Both the position numbers and the translations under genes were made by a program. Below are positions 33,001-44,614 of a stretch of DNA of 64,000 nucleotides, piece after piece. Each line of letters opens with the position of its first letter. Position 1 is the first letter of the stretch. The notes beneath the pieces were generated by a model, which was given only the letters and a program-made list of their open reading frames with translations, was not told where the DNA came from and searched no databases. This stretch comes from Nansenia antarctica (lineage: Eukaryota; Chordata; Actinopteri; Argentiniformes; Microstomatidae), in NCBI GenBank assembly GCA_963989245.1, contig OZ022345.1, forward strand, positions 39,583,644 through 39,647,643. The letters run 5' to 3'.

Positions 33001-35500
33001 GTAACAGAAAGTAACAGAAAGTAACAGGAAGTAACAGAAGGTAACAGGAAGTAACAGGAAGTAACAGAAGGTAACAGGAAGTAACAGAAGGTAACAGGAA
33101 GTAACAGAAAGTAACAGAAAGTAACAGAAAGTAACAGAAAGTAACAGAAAGTAACAGAAGGTAACAGAAAGTAACAGAAAGTAACAGGAAGTAACAGAAA
33201 GTAACAGAAGGTAACAGGAAGTAACAGAAAGTAACAGGAAGTAACAGAAAGTAACAGGAAGTAACAGAAAGTAACAGAAGGTAACAGAAAGTAACAGGAA
33301 GTAACAGAAGGTAACAGGAAGTAACAGAAGGTAACAGGAAGTAACAGAAAGTAACAGAAGGTAACAGGAAGTAACAGGAAGTAACAGAAAGTAACAGGAA
33401 GTAACAGAAAGTAACAGGAAGTAACAGAAAGTAACAGAAAGTAACAGAAAGTAACAGAAGGTAACAGGAAGTAACAGGAAGTAACAGGAAGTAACAGAAG
33501 GTAACAGAAAGTAACAGAAGGTAACAGGAAGTAACAGGAAGTAACAGAAAGTAACAGAAAGTAACAGGAAGTAACAGAAGGTAACAGAAAGTAACAGAAG
33601 GTAACAGGAAGTAACAGAAGGTAACAGGAAGTAACAGAAAGTAACAGAAGGTAACAGGAAGTAACAGGAAGTAACAGGAAGTAACAGAAAGTAACAGGAA
33701 GTAACAGAAAGTAACAGGAAGTAACAGAAGGTAACAGAAAGTATCAGAAGGTAACAGGAAGTAACAGGAAGTAACAGAAAGTAACAGAAAGTAACAGGAA
33801 GTAACAGAAGGTAACAGAAAGTAACAGGAAGTAACAGAAGGTAACAGGAAGTAACAGGAAGTAACAGAAAGTAACAGAAGGTAACAGAAAGTAACAGAAG
33901 GTAACAGGAAGTAACAGGAAGTAACAGAAGGTAACAGGAAGTAACAGAAGGTAACAGGAAGTAACAGGAAGTAACAGAAAGTAACAGAAGGTAACAGAAA
34001 GTAACAGGAAGTAACAGAAAGTAACAGAAAGTAACAGAAAGTAACAGAAAGTAACAGAAGGTAACAGGAAGTAACATAAAGTAACAGAAGGTAACAGGAA
34101 GTAACAGAAAGTAACAGAAGGTAACAGGAAGTAACATAAAGTAACAGAAGGTAACAGGAAGTAACAGAAGGTAACAGGAAGTAACAGGAAGTAACAGAAG
34201 GTAACAGAAGGTAACAGGAAGTAACAGAAGGTAACAGGAAGTAACAGAAAGTAACAGAAGGTAACAGAAGGTAACAGGAAGTAACAGAAAGTAACAGAAA
34301 GTAACAGAAGGTAACAGGAAGTAACAGAAAGTAACAGAAGGTAACAGGAAGTAACAGGAAGTAACAGAAGGTAACAGGAAGTAACAGAAAGTAACAGAAG
34401 GTAACAGAAAGTAACAGAAAGTAACAGAAGGTAACAGGAAGTAACAGGAAGTAACAGGAAGTAACAGAAGGTAACAGAAAGTAACAGAAAGTAACAGAAG
34501 GTAACAGAAAGTAACAGAAAGTAACAGGAAGTAACAGGAAGTAACAGGAAGTAACAGAAGGTAACAGGAAGTAACAGAAAGTAACAGAAGGTAACAGGAA
34601 GTAACAGGAAGTAACAGAAGGTAACAGAAGGTAACAGGAAGTAACAGGAAGTAACAGGAAGTAACAGAAGGTAACAGAAAGTAACAGGAAGTAACAGAAG
34701 GTAACAGAAAGTAACAGAAAGTAACAGAAAGTAACAGGAAGTAACAGGAAGTAACAGAAGGTAACAGAAAGTAACAGGAAGTAACAGAAGGTAACAGGAA
34801 GTAACAGAAGGTAACAGAAAGTAACAGGAAGTAACAGAAAGTAACAGAAAGTAACAGAAGGTAACAGAAAGTAACAGAAAGTAACAGGAAGTAACAGAAA
34901 GTAACAGAAGGTAACAGGAAGTAACAGAAAGTAACAGAAGGTAACAGAAAGTAACAGGAAGTAACAGAAGGTAACAGAAAGTAACAGGAAGTAACAGAAG
35001 GTAACAGAAAGTAACAGGAAGTAACAGAAGGTAACAGGAAGTAACAGAAAGTAACAGAAAGTAACAGGAAGTAACAGAAAGTAACAGGAAGTAACAGAAA
35101 GTAACAGAAAGTAACAGAAAGTAACAGAAAGTAACAGAAGGTAACAGAAAGTAACAGAAAGTAACATAAAGTAACAGGAAGTAACAGAAAGTAACAGGAA
35201 GTAACAGAAGGTAACAGGAAGTAACAGAAAGTAACAGGAAGTAACAGGAAGTAACAGGAAGGTAACAGAAAGTAACAGAAAGTAACAGAAAGTAACAGAA
35301 AGTAACAGAAAGTAACATAAAGTAACAGAAAGTAACAGGAAGTAACAGAAGGTAACAGGAAGTAACAGAAAGTAACAGAAGGTAACAGGAAGTAACAGAA
35401 AGTAACAGGAAGTAACAGAAGGTAACAGAAAGTAACAGAAAGTAACAGAAAGTAACAGAAGGTAACAGGAAGTAACAGAAAGTAACAGAAGGTAACAGGA
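30100..35500. repeat. Segmental tandem duplication (2,710-bp period) inside the array
   Basis: Rare variant units recur at a fixed distance: GTAAAAGGAA at 30241 and 32951, GTATCAGAAG at 31031 and 33741, and GTAACATAAA at 31361/31421 and 34071/34131, all offset by exactly 2,710 bp. The order of common variants between the markers also agrees, with single-unit indels. A further GTAAAAGGAA copy at 32221 shows a nested shorter duplication (730 bp from 32951). Confidence 0.85.
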
Positions 35501-38500
35501 AGTAACAGAAAGTAACAGAAAGTAACAGGAAGTAACAGAAAGTAACAGAAAGTAACAGGAAGTAACAGAAAGTAACAGAAAGTAACAGGAAGTAACAGAA
35601 GGTAACAGAAAGTAACAGGAAGTAACAGAAGGTAACAGGAAGTAACAGGAAGTAACAGAAGGTAACAGGAAGTAACAGAAGGTAACAGGAAGTAACAGAA
35701 AGTAACAGAAAGTAACAGAAAGTAACAGAAAGTAACAGAAAGTAACAGGAAGTAACAGAAAGTAACAGAAAGTAACAGAAAGTAACAGAAGGTAACAGGA
35801 AGTAACAGAAAGTAACAGAAAGTAACAGGAAGTAACAGAAGGTAACAGGAAGTAACAGGAAGTAACAGAAGGTAACAGGAAGTAACAGAAGGTAACAGGA
35901 AGTAACAGAAAGTAACAGAAAGTAACAGAAAGTAACAGGAAGTAACAGAAAGTAACAGAAAGTAACAGAAAGTAACAGGAAGTAACAGAAAGTAACAGAA
36001 AGTAACAGAAAGTAACAGGAAGTAACAGAAGGTAACAGGAAGTAACAGAAAGTAACAGAAAGTAACAGGAAGTAACAGAAGGTAACAGGAAGTAACAGGA
36101 AGTAACAGAAGGTAACAGGAAGTAACAGAAGGTAACAGGAAGTAACAGAAGGTAACAGGAAGTAACAGAAAGTAACAGAAGGTAACAGAAAGTAACAGAA
36201 AGTAACAGAAAGTAACAGAAGGTAACAGAAAGTAACAGAAAGTAACAGAAAGTAACAGAAAGTAACAGAAAGTAACAGGAAGTAACAGAAAGTAACAGAA
36301 AGTAACAGGAAGTAACAGAAGGTAACAGGAAGTAACAGGAAGTAACAGAAGGTAACAGGAAGTAACAGAAGGTAACAGGAAGTAACAGAAAGTAACAGAA
36401 AGTAACAGAAAGTAACAGAAAGTAACAGAAAGTAACAGAAAGTAACAGGAAGTAACAGAAAGTAACAGAAAGTAACAGAAAGTAACAGAAAGTAACAGAA
36501 GGTAACAGAAGGTAACAGGAAGTAACAGAAAGTAACAGGAAGTAACAGAAAGTAACAGAAGGTAACAGGAAGTAACAGAAAGTAACAGGAAGTAACAGAA
36601 AGTAACAGGAAGTAACAGAAAGTAACAGAAGGTAACAGAAAGTAACAGGAAGTAACAGAAGGTAACAGGAAGTAACAGAAGGTAACAGGAAGTAACAGGA
36701 AGTAACAGAAGGTAACAGAAAGTAACAGAAGGTAACAGGAAGTAACAGGAAGTAACAGAAAGTAACAGGAAGTAACAGAAAGTAACAGGAAGTAACAGAA
36801 AGTAACAGAAAGTAACAGAAGGTAACAGGAAGTAACAGGAAGTAACAGGAAGTAACAGGAAGTAACAGAAGGTAACAGAAAGTAACAGAAGGTAACAGGA
36901 AGTAACAGGAAGTAACAGAAAGTAACAGAAAGTAACAGGAAGTAACAGAAGGTAACAGAGGGTAACAGAAGGTAACAGGAAGTAACAGAAAGTAACAGAA
37001 AGTAACAGAAAGTAACAGGAAGTAACAGAAGGTAACAGAAAGTAACAGAAGGTAACAGGAAGTAACAGAAAGTAACAGAAGGTAACAGGAAGTAACAGAA
37101 AGTAACAGAAAGTAACAGAAAGTAACAGAAGGTAACAGAAAGTAACAGGAAGTAACAGAAGGTAACAGAAAGTAACAGAAGGTAACAGAAAGTAACAGAA
37201 GGTAACAGGAAGTAACAGAAAGTAACAGGAAGTAACAGAAGGTAACAGAAAGTAACAGAAGGTAACAGGAAGTAACAGAAGGTAACAGGAAGTAACAGAA
37301 AGTAACAGAAAGTAACAGAAGGTAACAGAAGGTAACAGAAGGTAACAGAAAGTAACAGGAAGTAACAGAAAGTAACAGGAAGTAACAGAAGGTAACAGAA
37401 AGTAACAGAAGGTAACAGGAAGTAACAGAAGGTAACAGGAAGTAACAGAAAGTAACAGAAAGTAACAGAAGGTAACAGAAGGTAACAGAAAGTAACAGGA
37501 AGTAACAGAAAGTAACAGGAAGTAACAGAAGGTAACAGAAAGTAACAGAAGGTAACAGGAAGTAACAGAAAGTAACAGGAAGTAACAGAAGGTAACAGAA
37601 GGTAACAGAAAGTAACAGGAAGTAACAGAAAGTAACAGAAAGTAACAGGAAGTAACAGAAAGTAACAGAAAGTAACAGGAAGTAACAGAAGGTAACAGAA
37701 AGTAACAGAAGGTAACAGGAAGTAACAGAAGGTAACAGGAAGTAACAGAAAGTAACAGGAAGTAACAGAAGGTAACAGAAAGTAACAGGAAGTAACAGAA
37801 GGTAACAGGAAGTAACAGGAAGTAACAGAAAGTAACAGAAGGTAACAGAAAGTAACAGAAGGTAACAGGAAGTAACAGGAAGTAACAGAAGGTAACAGGA
37901 AGTAACAGAAGGTAACAGAAGGTAACAGAAAGTAACAGAAAGTAACAGAAGGTAACAGGAAGTAACAGGAAGTAACAGAAAGTAACAGAAGGTAACAGGA
38001 AGTAACAGGAAGTAACAGAAAGTAACAGAAAGTAACAGAAAGTAACAGAAAGTAACAGGAAGTAACAGGAAGTAACAGAAAGTAACAGAAGGTAACAGGA
38101 AGTAACATAAAGTAACAGAAGGTAACAGGAAGTAACAGAAGGTAACAGGAAGTAACAGGAAGTAACAGAAGGTAACAGGAAGTAACAGAAGGTAACAGAA
38201 GGTAACAGAAAGTAACAGAAAGTAACAGAAAGTAACAGAAGGTAACAGAAAGTAACAGAAAGTAACAGAAGGTAACAGGAAGTAACAGGAAGTAACAGAA
38301 GGTAACAGAAGGTAACAGAAAGTAACAGAAAGTAACAGAAGGTAACAGAAAGTAACAGAAGGTAACAGGAAGTAACAGAAAGTAACAGGAAGTAACAGAA
38401 AGTAACAGGAAGTAACAGAAAGTAACAGAAAGTAACAGAAAGTAACAGGAAGTAACAGGAAGTAACAGAAAGTAACAGAAAGTAACAGAAAGTAACAGGA

Positions 38501-41500
38501 AGTAACAGAAAGTAACAGGAAGTAACAGAAAGTAACAGAAAGTAACAGAAAGTAACAGAAGGTAACAGAAAGTAACAGGAAGTAACAGAAGGTAACAGAA
38601 GGTAACAGAAGGTAACAGGAAGTAACAGGAAGTAACAGAAAGTAACAGAAAGTAACAGAAAGTAACAGAAAGTAACAGAAAGTAACAGAAAGTAACAGAA
38701 AGTAACAGAAAGTAACAGGAAGTAACAGGAAGTAACAGGAAGTAACAGAAGGTAACAGGAAGTAACAGAAAGTAACAGGAAGTAACAGAAGGTAACAGAA
38801 AGTAACAGAAAGTAACAGAAGGTAACAGAAAGTAACAGGAAGTAACAGAAGGTAACAGAAGGTAACAGAAAGTAACAGGAAGTAACAGGAAGTAACAGAA
38901 GGTAACAGGAAGTAACAGGAAGTAACAGGAAGTAACAGAAGGTAACAGAAAGTAACAGAAGGTAACAGAAAGTAACAGGAAGTAACAGAAAGTAACAGAA
39001 AGTAACAGAAAGTAACAGAAAGTAACAGAAGGTAACAGAAAGTAACAGAAAGTAACAGAAAGTAACAGAAGGTAACAGGAAGTAACAGAAAGTAACAGGA
39101 AGTAACAGAAGGTAACAGGAAGTAACAGAAAGTAACAGAAAGTAACAGAAAGTAACAGAAGGTAACAGAAAGTAACAGAAGGTAACAGAAAGTAACAGAA
39201 AGTAACAGAAAGTAACAGAAGGTAACAGAAAGTAACAGAAAGTAACAGAAAGTAACAGAAGGTAACAGGAAGTAACAGAAAGTAACAGGAAGTAACAGAA
39301 GGTAACAGAAAGTAACAGAAGGTAACAGGAAGTAACAGGAAGTAACAGGAAGTAACAGAAGGTAACAGAAGGTAACAGAAAGTAACAGAAGGTAACAGAA
39401 AGTAACAGGAAGTAACAGAAGGTAACAGGAAGTAACAGGAAGTAACAGAAGGTAACAGAAGGTAACAGGGAGTAACAGAAGGTAACAGAAGGTAACAGGA
39501 AGTAACAGGAAGTAACAGAAGGTAACAGAAGGTAACAGGAAGTAACAGAAGGTAACAGCGAGTAACAGAAAGTAACAGAAGGTAACAGGAAGTAACAGAA
39601 GGTAACAGGGAGTAACAGAAGGTAACAGGGAGTAACAGAAGGTAACAGAAGGTAACAGGGAGTAACAGAAAGTAACAGAAGGTAACAGAAGGTAACAGGG
39701 AGTAACAGAAAGTAACAGAAGGTAACAGAAAGTAACAGAAAGTAACAGAAAGTAACAGAAGGTAACAGGGAGTAACAGAAGGTAACAGGAAGTAACAGGG
39801 AGTAACAGAAGGTAACAGGGGGTAACAGAAAGTAACAGAAGGTAACAGAAGGTAACAGGGAGTAACAGGGAGTAACAGAAGGTAACAGGAAGTAACAGAA
39901 GGTAACAGGAAGTAACAGAAGGTAACAGGGAGTAACAGAAGGTAACAGGGAGTAACAGAAGGTAACAGGGAGTAACAGAAGGTAACAGAAGGTAACAGGG
40001 AGTAACAGAAGGTAACAGGTAGTAACAGAAGGTTACAGGAAGTAACCGAAGGTAACAGGAAGTAACAGGAAGTAACAGAAGGTAACAGGAAGTAACAAAA
40101 GGTAACAGGAAGTAACAGGAAGTAACAGAAGGTAACAGGAAGTAACAGAAGGTAACAGGAAGTAACAGGAAGTAACAGAAGGTAACAGAAGGTAACAGGG
40201 ACAGAAGGTAACAGGGAGTAACAGAAGGTAACAGGGAGTAACAGAAGGTAACAGGAAGTAACAGGAAGTAACAGAAGGTAACAGGGAGTAACAGGAAGTA
40301 ACAGGGAGTAACAGGAAGTAACAGAAGGTAACAGGGAGTAACAGGAAGTAACAGGAAGTAACAGAAAGTAACAGAAAGTAACAGAAGGTAACAGGAAGTA
40401 ACAGAAGGTAACAGGAAGTAACAGAAGGTAATAGGGAGTAACAGAAGGTAACAGGAAGTAACAGGAAGTAACAGAAGGTAACAGGGAGTAACAGGAAGTA
40501 ACAGAAGGTAACAGGGAGTAACAGGAAGTAACAGAAGGTAACAGGGAGTAACAGAAGGTAACAGGGAGTAACAGGAAGTAACAGGGAGTAACAGGAAGTA
40601 ACAGAAGGTAACAGGGAGTAACAGAAGGTAACAGGAAGTAACAGAAGGTAACAGAAGGTAACAGGGAGTAACAGGAAGTAACAGGGAGTAACAGAAGGTA
40701 ACAGAAAGTAACAGAAGGTAACAGAAGGTAACAGGAAGTAACAGAAGGTAACAGGGAGTAACAGAAGGTAACAGGAAGTAACAGGAAGTAACAGAAGGTA
40801 ACAGGAAGTAACAGGAAGTAACAGGGAGTAACAGGAAGTAACAGAAGGTAACAGGGAGTAACAGAAGGTAACAGGAAGTAACAGAAGGTAACAGGGAGTA
40901 AAAGAAGGTAACAGGAAGTAACAGAAGGTAACAGGAAGTAACAGAAGGTAACAGGAAGTAACAGAAGGTAACAGGAAGTAACAGAAGGTAACAGGGAGTA
41001 ACAGGGAGTAACAGAAGGTAACAGGAAGTAACAGAAAGTAACAGAAAGTAACAGAAGGTAACAGGAAGTAACAGGAAGTAACAGAAGGTAACAGGAAGTA
41101 ACAGAAGTCAACAGGGAGTAACAGAAGGTAACAGGGAGTAACAGGGAGTAACAGAAGGTAACAGGAAGTAACAGAAGGTAACAGAAGGTAACAGGGAGTA
41201 ACAGAAGGTAACAGGAGGTAACAGAAGGTAACAGGAAGTAACAGGGAGTAACAGGGAGTAACAGGAAGTAACAGGTAGTAACAGAAGGTAACAGGAAGTA
41301 ACAGGAAGTAACAGAAGGTAACAGGGAGTAACAGGGAGTAACAGGAAGTAACAGAAGGTAACAGGGAGTAACAGAAGGTAACAGAGGGTAACAGAAAGTA
41401 ACAGGAAGTAACAGGGAGTAGCATAAGGTAACAGAGGGTAACAGAAGGTAACAGGGAGTAACAGAAGGTAACAGGGAGTAACAGAAGGTAACAGGAAGTA

Positions 41501-42243
41501 ACAGAAGGTAACAGGAAGTAACAGAAGGTAACAGGGAGTAACAGAAGGTAACAGGAAGTAACATGAAGTAACAGGAAGTAACAGAAGGTAACAGGAAGTA
41601 ACAGGAAGTAACAGAAGGTAACAGGAAGTAACAGAAGGTAACAGGAAGTAACAGGAAGTAACAGAAGGTAACAGGGAGTAACAGAATGTAACAGGAAGTA
41701 ACAGAAGGTAACAGAAGGTAACAGTAAGTAACAGGAAGTAACAGGAAGTAACAGAAGGTAACAGGAAGTAACAGAAGGTAACAGGGAGTAACAGAAGGTA
41801 ACAGGAAGTAACAGAAGGTAACAGAAGGTAACAGGAAGTAACAGGAAGTAACAGAAGGTAACAGGAAGTAACAGGAAGTAACAGGAAGTAACAGGAAGTA
41901 ACAGAAGGTAACAGGAAGTAACAGAAGGTAACAGGAAGTAACAGGAAGTAACAGGGAGTAACATAAGGTAACAGGAAGTAACAGGAAGTAACAGAAGGTA
42001 ACAGGAAGTTACAGAAGGTAACAGGGAGTAACAGAAGGTAACAGGAAGTAACAGAAGGTAACAGGGAGTAACAGGAAGTAACATGAAGTAACAGGAAGTA
42101 ACAGAAGGTAACAGGGAGTAACAGGGAGTAACAGAAGGTAACAGGGAGTAACAGAAGGTAACAGGAAGTAACATGAAGTAACAGGAAGTAACAGAAGGTA
42201 ACAGGAAGTAACAGGTGGCGTTTAGCGTTTCGAGGTTACCTAC

Positions 42244-42410
42244 TTCTCTTGCCGTCCGAGTCTGCGTGGACCTTCCGTACCAGGAAGCCGCTCTTGTAGA
42301 CCAGAGCGTCGGGATGCTGGGCCACGCCCACCAGAGGGCTCCCCCCACTTCCTGTCCGCCGCAGGGTGTGGGAGGCGGAGGCGGTGTGGTCTGCCAGCTC
42401 TCCCTCATCG
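42244..42410 (-). CDS. psd: PSD/EFA6-family exon, Sec7-PH linker and start of PH domain
   Basis: 167-bp exon between caaccacag| and |gtaggt. It encodes 'DEGELADHTASASHTLRRTG', 'SGGSPLVGVAQHPDALVYKS' and 'GFLVRKVHADSDGKR'. 'VYK.GFLVRKVHAD.DGKRTPRGKRGWK' (the last part from the next exon) is the EFA6 PH entry. The last base is completed by the exon at 22280, across a 19,963-nt intron. Confidence 0.92.
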
Positions 42411-42454
42411 CTGTGGTTGGAAGATGAAACATCATCATCATCAGTCACGCACCA

Positions 42455-42624
42455 TTACACACACACACACACACACACACATGCATGCACATACACAAAG
42501 TAGTGAAACATGTACACGCACACACACACAGACACACACACACACACACACATGCACAGACACACACACAGAGTAGTGAAACACATGCACGCACACACAC
42601 ACACACAGAGTGGTGAAACACATG

Positions 42625-42655
<31 letters not shown>
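42455..42655. repeat. CA-rich compound microsatellite
   Basis: CACACA tracts interspersed with CATGCA and two copies of GAGTAGTGAAACACATGCAC-like blocks. Confidence 0.93.
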
Positions 42656-42656
<1 letters not shown>

Positions 42657-43020
42657 AATGTTGACAGTCTTTTCACTGTGTCTAAGTTTCTCGTCCTTAA
42701 CCCAATAGTTCTAAACCCACTCGCTATCTTCCCGAAACGCTGCAACTCTCTCTCCAGCGCCTCATTGGGTATAAACAGGGGGAAACCTGAAATCGTGATT
42801 CTGGTCGACGGCTTAGCCAACGGGGAAATGGACACAAATAAATAATTAATAACGATTCCATTTTCAACCAACTGATGAACAAAGCGCTCCTCCGTCAGAA
42901 AAACAACTACCTCTTTATTCACCCGTGAGGCGTATGTCAGGCTGTTATGCCCGACAAAAGCACCTACGATAAGCAGAACCTCCTCCACACTAACACCCGG
43001 GTCGGCCGCCGGCGTCTTGT
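42656..43020 (-). mobile_element. LINE ORF1 fragment (Tx1/L1-like)
   Basis: The minus strand encodes 'GVSVEEVLLIVGAFVGHNSL', 'FVHQLVENGIVINYLFVSIS', 'PSTRITISGFPLFIPNEALE' and 'RELQRFGKIASGFRTIGLRT'. This is the RRM-like ORF1 segment common to fish Tx1-type LINEs, often annotated as zinc-finger CCHC proteins. Truncated on both sides. It lies in the intron between 42411 and 44403. Confidence 0.8.
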
Positions 43021-43059
43021 TTTATATCATTTTATACTGAGAATTGAAGTCTCTCTATA

Positions 43060-43420
43060 TTTTGGCGAATCTAGCACTCAAGGAAGGCTCATTTCCTTCC
43101 TCTAAGAGATGTGCCAAGAACGGTGGCGCAGTGAATAATTCTGGTCGTGGACAGGGCCCATAACTTGCGCAATCACAGATTTGTATAATATGATTGGTTC
43201 CCAAGAATAGTGACCTCATGACCAAGGACAGTTCTATAAATATGAGTCCCGCCCAACGTTGGGGGCTTTTTGACTGCTCTTTTCTCTCTGCACTCATGTG
43301 ACGTTGTTTAATAAAAGGCCTCTTTGGAGTCAATTGATTTAAGCTCTTTGTGCTTTATAAGTTTTACTCATCTATTAAGAATCAATTAAATCCACAACAG
43401 TCTCCTGGGACGCCATTCGC
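43060..43420 (+). mobile_element. LTR-like fragment
   Basis: Contains a TATAAATA box (~43235), a downstream AATAAAA signal (~43308) and the compact promoter/polyA arrangement of a retroviral-type LTR on the + strand. Ends and target duplication could not be fixed and no internal genes are seen, so the call is tentative. Confidence 0.4.
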
Positions 43421-43579
43421 ACCAAATCCCAACACCACCCTGTACAAACTACAGAATAAACCGTCTATACCATACACTGAAAAGCAAATTAAGAAAAGAC
43501 TTGCAAAAAAAACTTGCAAAAATCACTCCCACCAAACACACTACCACCAACCCACACACTCACCAAACTTCCCAGCATG

Positions 43580-43617
43580 CAGAGAGAGAGAGAGAGAGAG
43601 ACACACAGAGAGACAGA

Positions 43618-43651
<34 letters not shown>

Positions 43652-43746
43652 TAGAGACAAAGAGAGAGATAGAGAGGGACAGAGAGACACAGAGAGACAG
43701 AGAGAGAGAGAGAGAGAAAGAGACGGAAAGAAATAGAAAGAGACAA

Positions 43747-43777
<31 letters not shown>

Positions 43778-43901
43778 GAGAGAGTGTGTGTGTGTGTGTG
43801 TGTGTGACCTGTGATTACAGAGAGAGAGAGGGAAAGCAGGGACATGTATCCATGGCAACTAAGTCTAGAGAGCCAACTTTTAAATGAGGGGCTTAGGGCA
43901 T

Positions 43902-43937
<36 letters not shown>

Positions 43938-44056
43938 CACACACACACATACACACACACACAGTCACAGACACAGACACACACACACGCACACACACAC
44001 ATACAGACACACACACACACACACATACACACACACACGCACACAGACAAACAGGC

Positions 44057-44095
<39 letters not shown>
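43580..44095. repeat. Compound low-complexity block: GA-rich, TG, CA and (GACA)n
   Basis: GA/GACA-rich tract 43580-43785, short (TG)n to 43805, unique sequence, CA-rich tract 43901-44045, then (ACAG)n to 44095. Confidence 0.93.
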
Positions 44096-44098
44096 AGA

Positions 44099-44393
44099 AC
44101 ACCAAGGGAGGCTGGTGGAGGTAGAACACCAGGGGAAGCTGGTGGAGGTAGAACACCAGGGGAGGCTGGTGGAGGTAGAACACCAGGGGAGGCTGGTGGA
44201 GGTAGAACACCAGGGGAGGCTGGGGGAGGTTGAACACCAGGGGAGGCTGGGGGAGGTAGAACACCAGGGGAGGCTGGTGGAGGTTGAACACCAGGGGAGG
44301 CTGGTGGAGGTAGAACACCAGGGGAGGCTGGGGGAGGTAGAACACCAGGGGAGGCTGGTGGAGGTAGAACACCAGGGGAGGCTGGGGGAGGTT
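44099..44393. repeat. 27-bp minisatellite abutting a splice donor
   Basis: About 11 copies of AACACCAGGGGAGGCTGGTG plus GAGGTAG. It ends about 10 bp from the 5' splice site (44403) of the small Sec7-end exon, i.e. it fills the first 300 bp of that intron. Confidence 0.96.
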
Positions 44394-44403
44394 AAACACT
44401 TAC

Positions 44404-44447
44404 ATGGTCCACTGAAGCTTTTCATTTTTGATGGAGTTGTACAAGGC
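44404..44447 (-). CDS. psd: PSD/EFA6-family exon, end of Sec7 domain
   Basis: 44-bp exon between tataacag| and |gtaagt. It encodes 'ALYNSIKNEKLQWT' plus two bases of Ile. 'LLKALYNSIKNEKL.W' is the closing helix of the EFA6 Sec7 domain. Too short to appear as an open frame, found from the splice signals and the flanking phase. Confidence 0.93.
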
Positions 44448-44454
44448 CTGTTAT

Positions 44455-44458
<4 letters not shown>

Positions 44459-44531
<73 letters not shown>
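44459..44531. repeat. (GA)n microsatellite
   Basis: About 36 uninterrupted GA dinucleotides just upstream (gene sense) of the small Sec7 exon. Confidence 0.97.
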
Positions 44532-44534
<3 letters not shown>

Positions 44535-44614
44535 CAGACAGTGAAATAAATTAGATGAGGAAGAGAGAGAGAGTGAGAGTGAGTCAGAGAGAGACAGTCA
44601 AAGACAGAGAGGCC

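Larger units (their letters stand above)
22417..42215. repeat. Giant decamer satellite array (~1,980 copies) filling one psd-like intron
   Basis: About 19.8 kb of uninterrupted 10-bp tandem repeats. The constant part is GTAACAG, followed by AAA, AAG, GAA or GGA; rarer variants include GATAACAG, GCAACAG, GTAACAT, GTATCAG and GTAAAAG. Period is strictly 10 over long stretches, with few register changes (near 25436, 28870-29515, 35262, 40195). It occupies almost the entire intron between the PH-domain exons 42244-42410 and 22210-22280. On the gene strand the unit is (C/T-rich)CTGTTAC. Ten bases read in three frames gives a stop-free 30-base cycle, so all minus frames appear as Leu/Ser/Val/Thr/Phe/Cys/Tyr 'proteins' up to 3,907 codons; these are artefacts. 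Confidence 0.99.

Noticed and set aside
22417..42215. CRISPR-like array
   Set aside because: Units are directly adjacent 10-mers without unique spacers, in an animal genome, with no cas genes.
22417..42215. Telomeric or centromeric satellite
   Set aside because: Unit is not TTAGGG-like, and the array lies inside an intron between in-frame exons; no evidence for a centromere.
22338..42441. Minus-strand open frames of 802 to 3,907 codons across the decamer array
   Set aside because: A 10-bp stop-free unit is open in all three frames; the 'proteins' are the same 10-residue cycle, start at chance variants and show no domain. They are by-products of the satellite.
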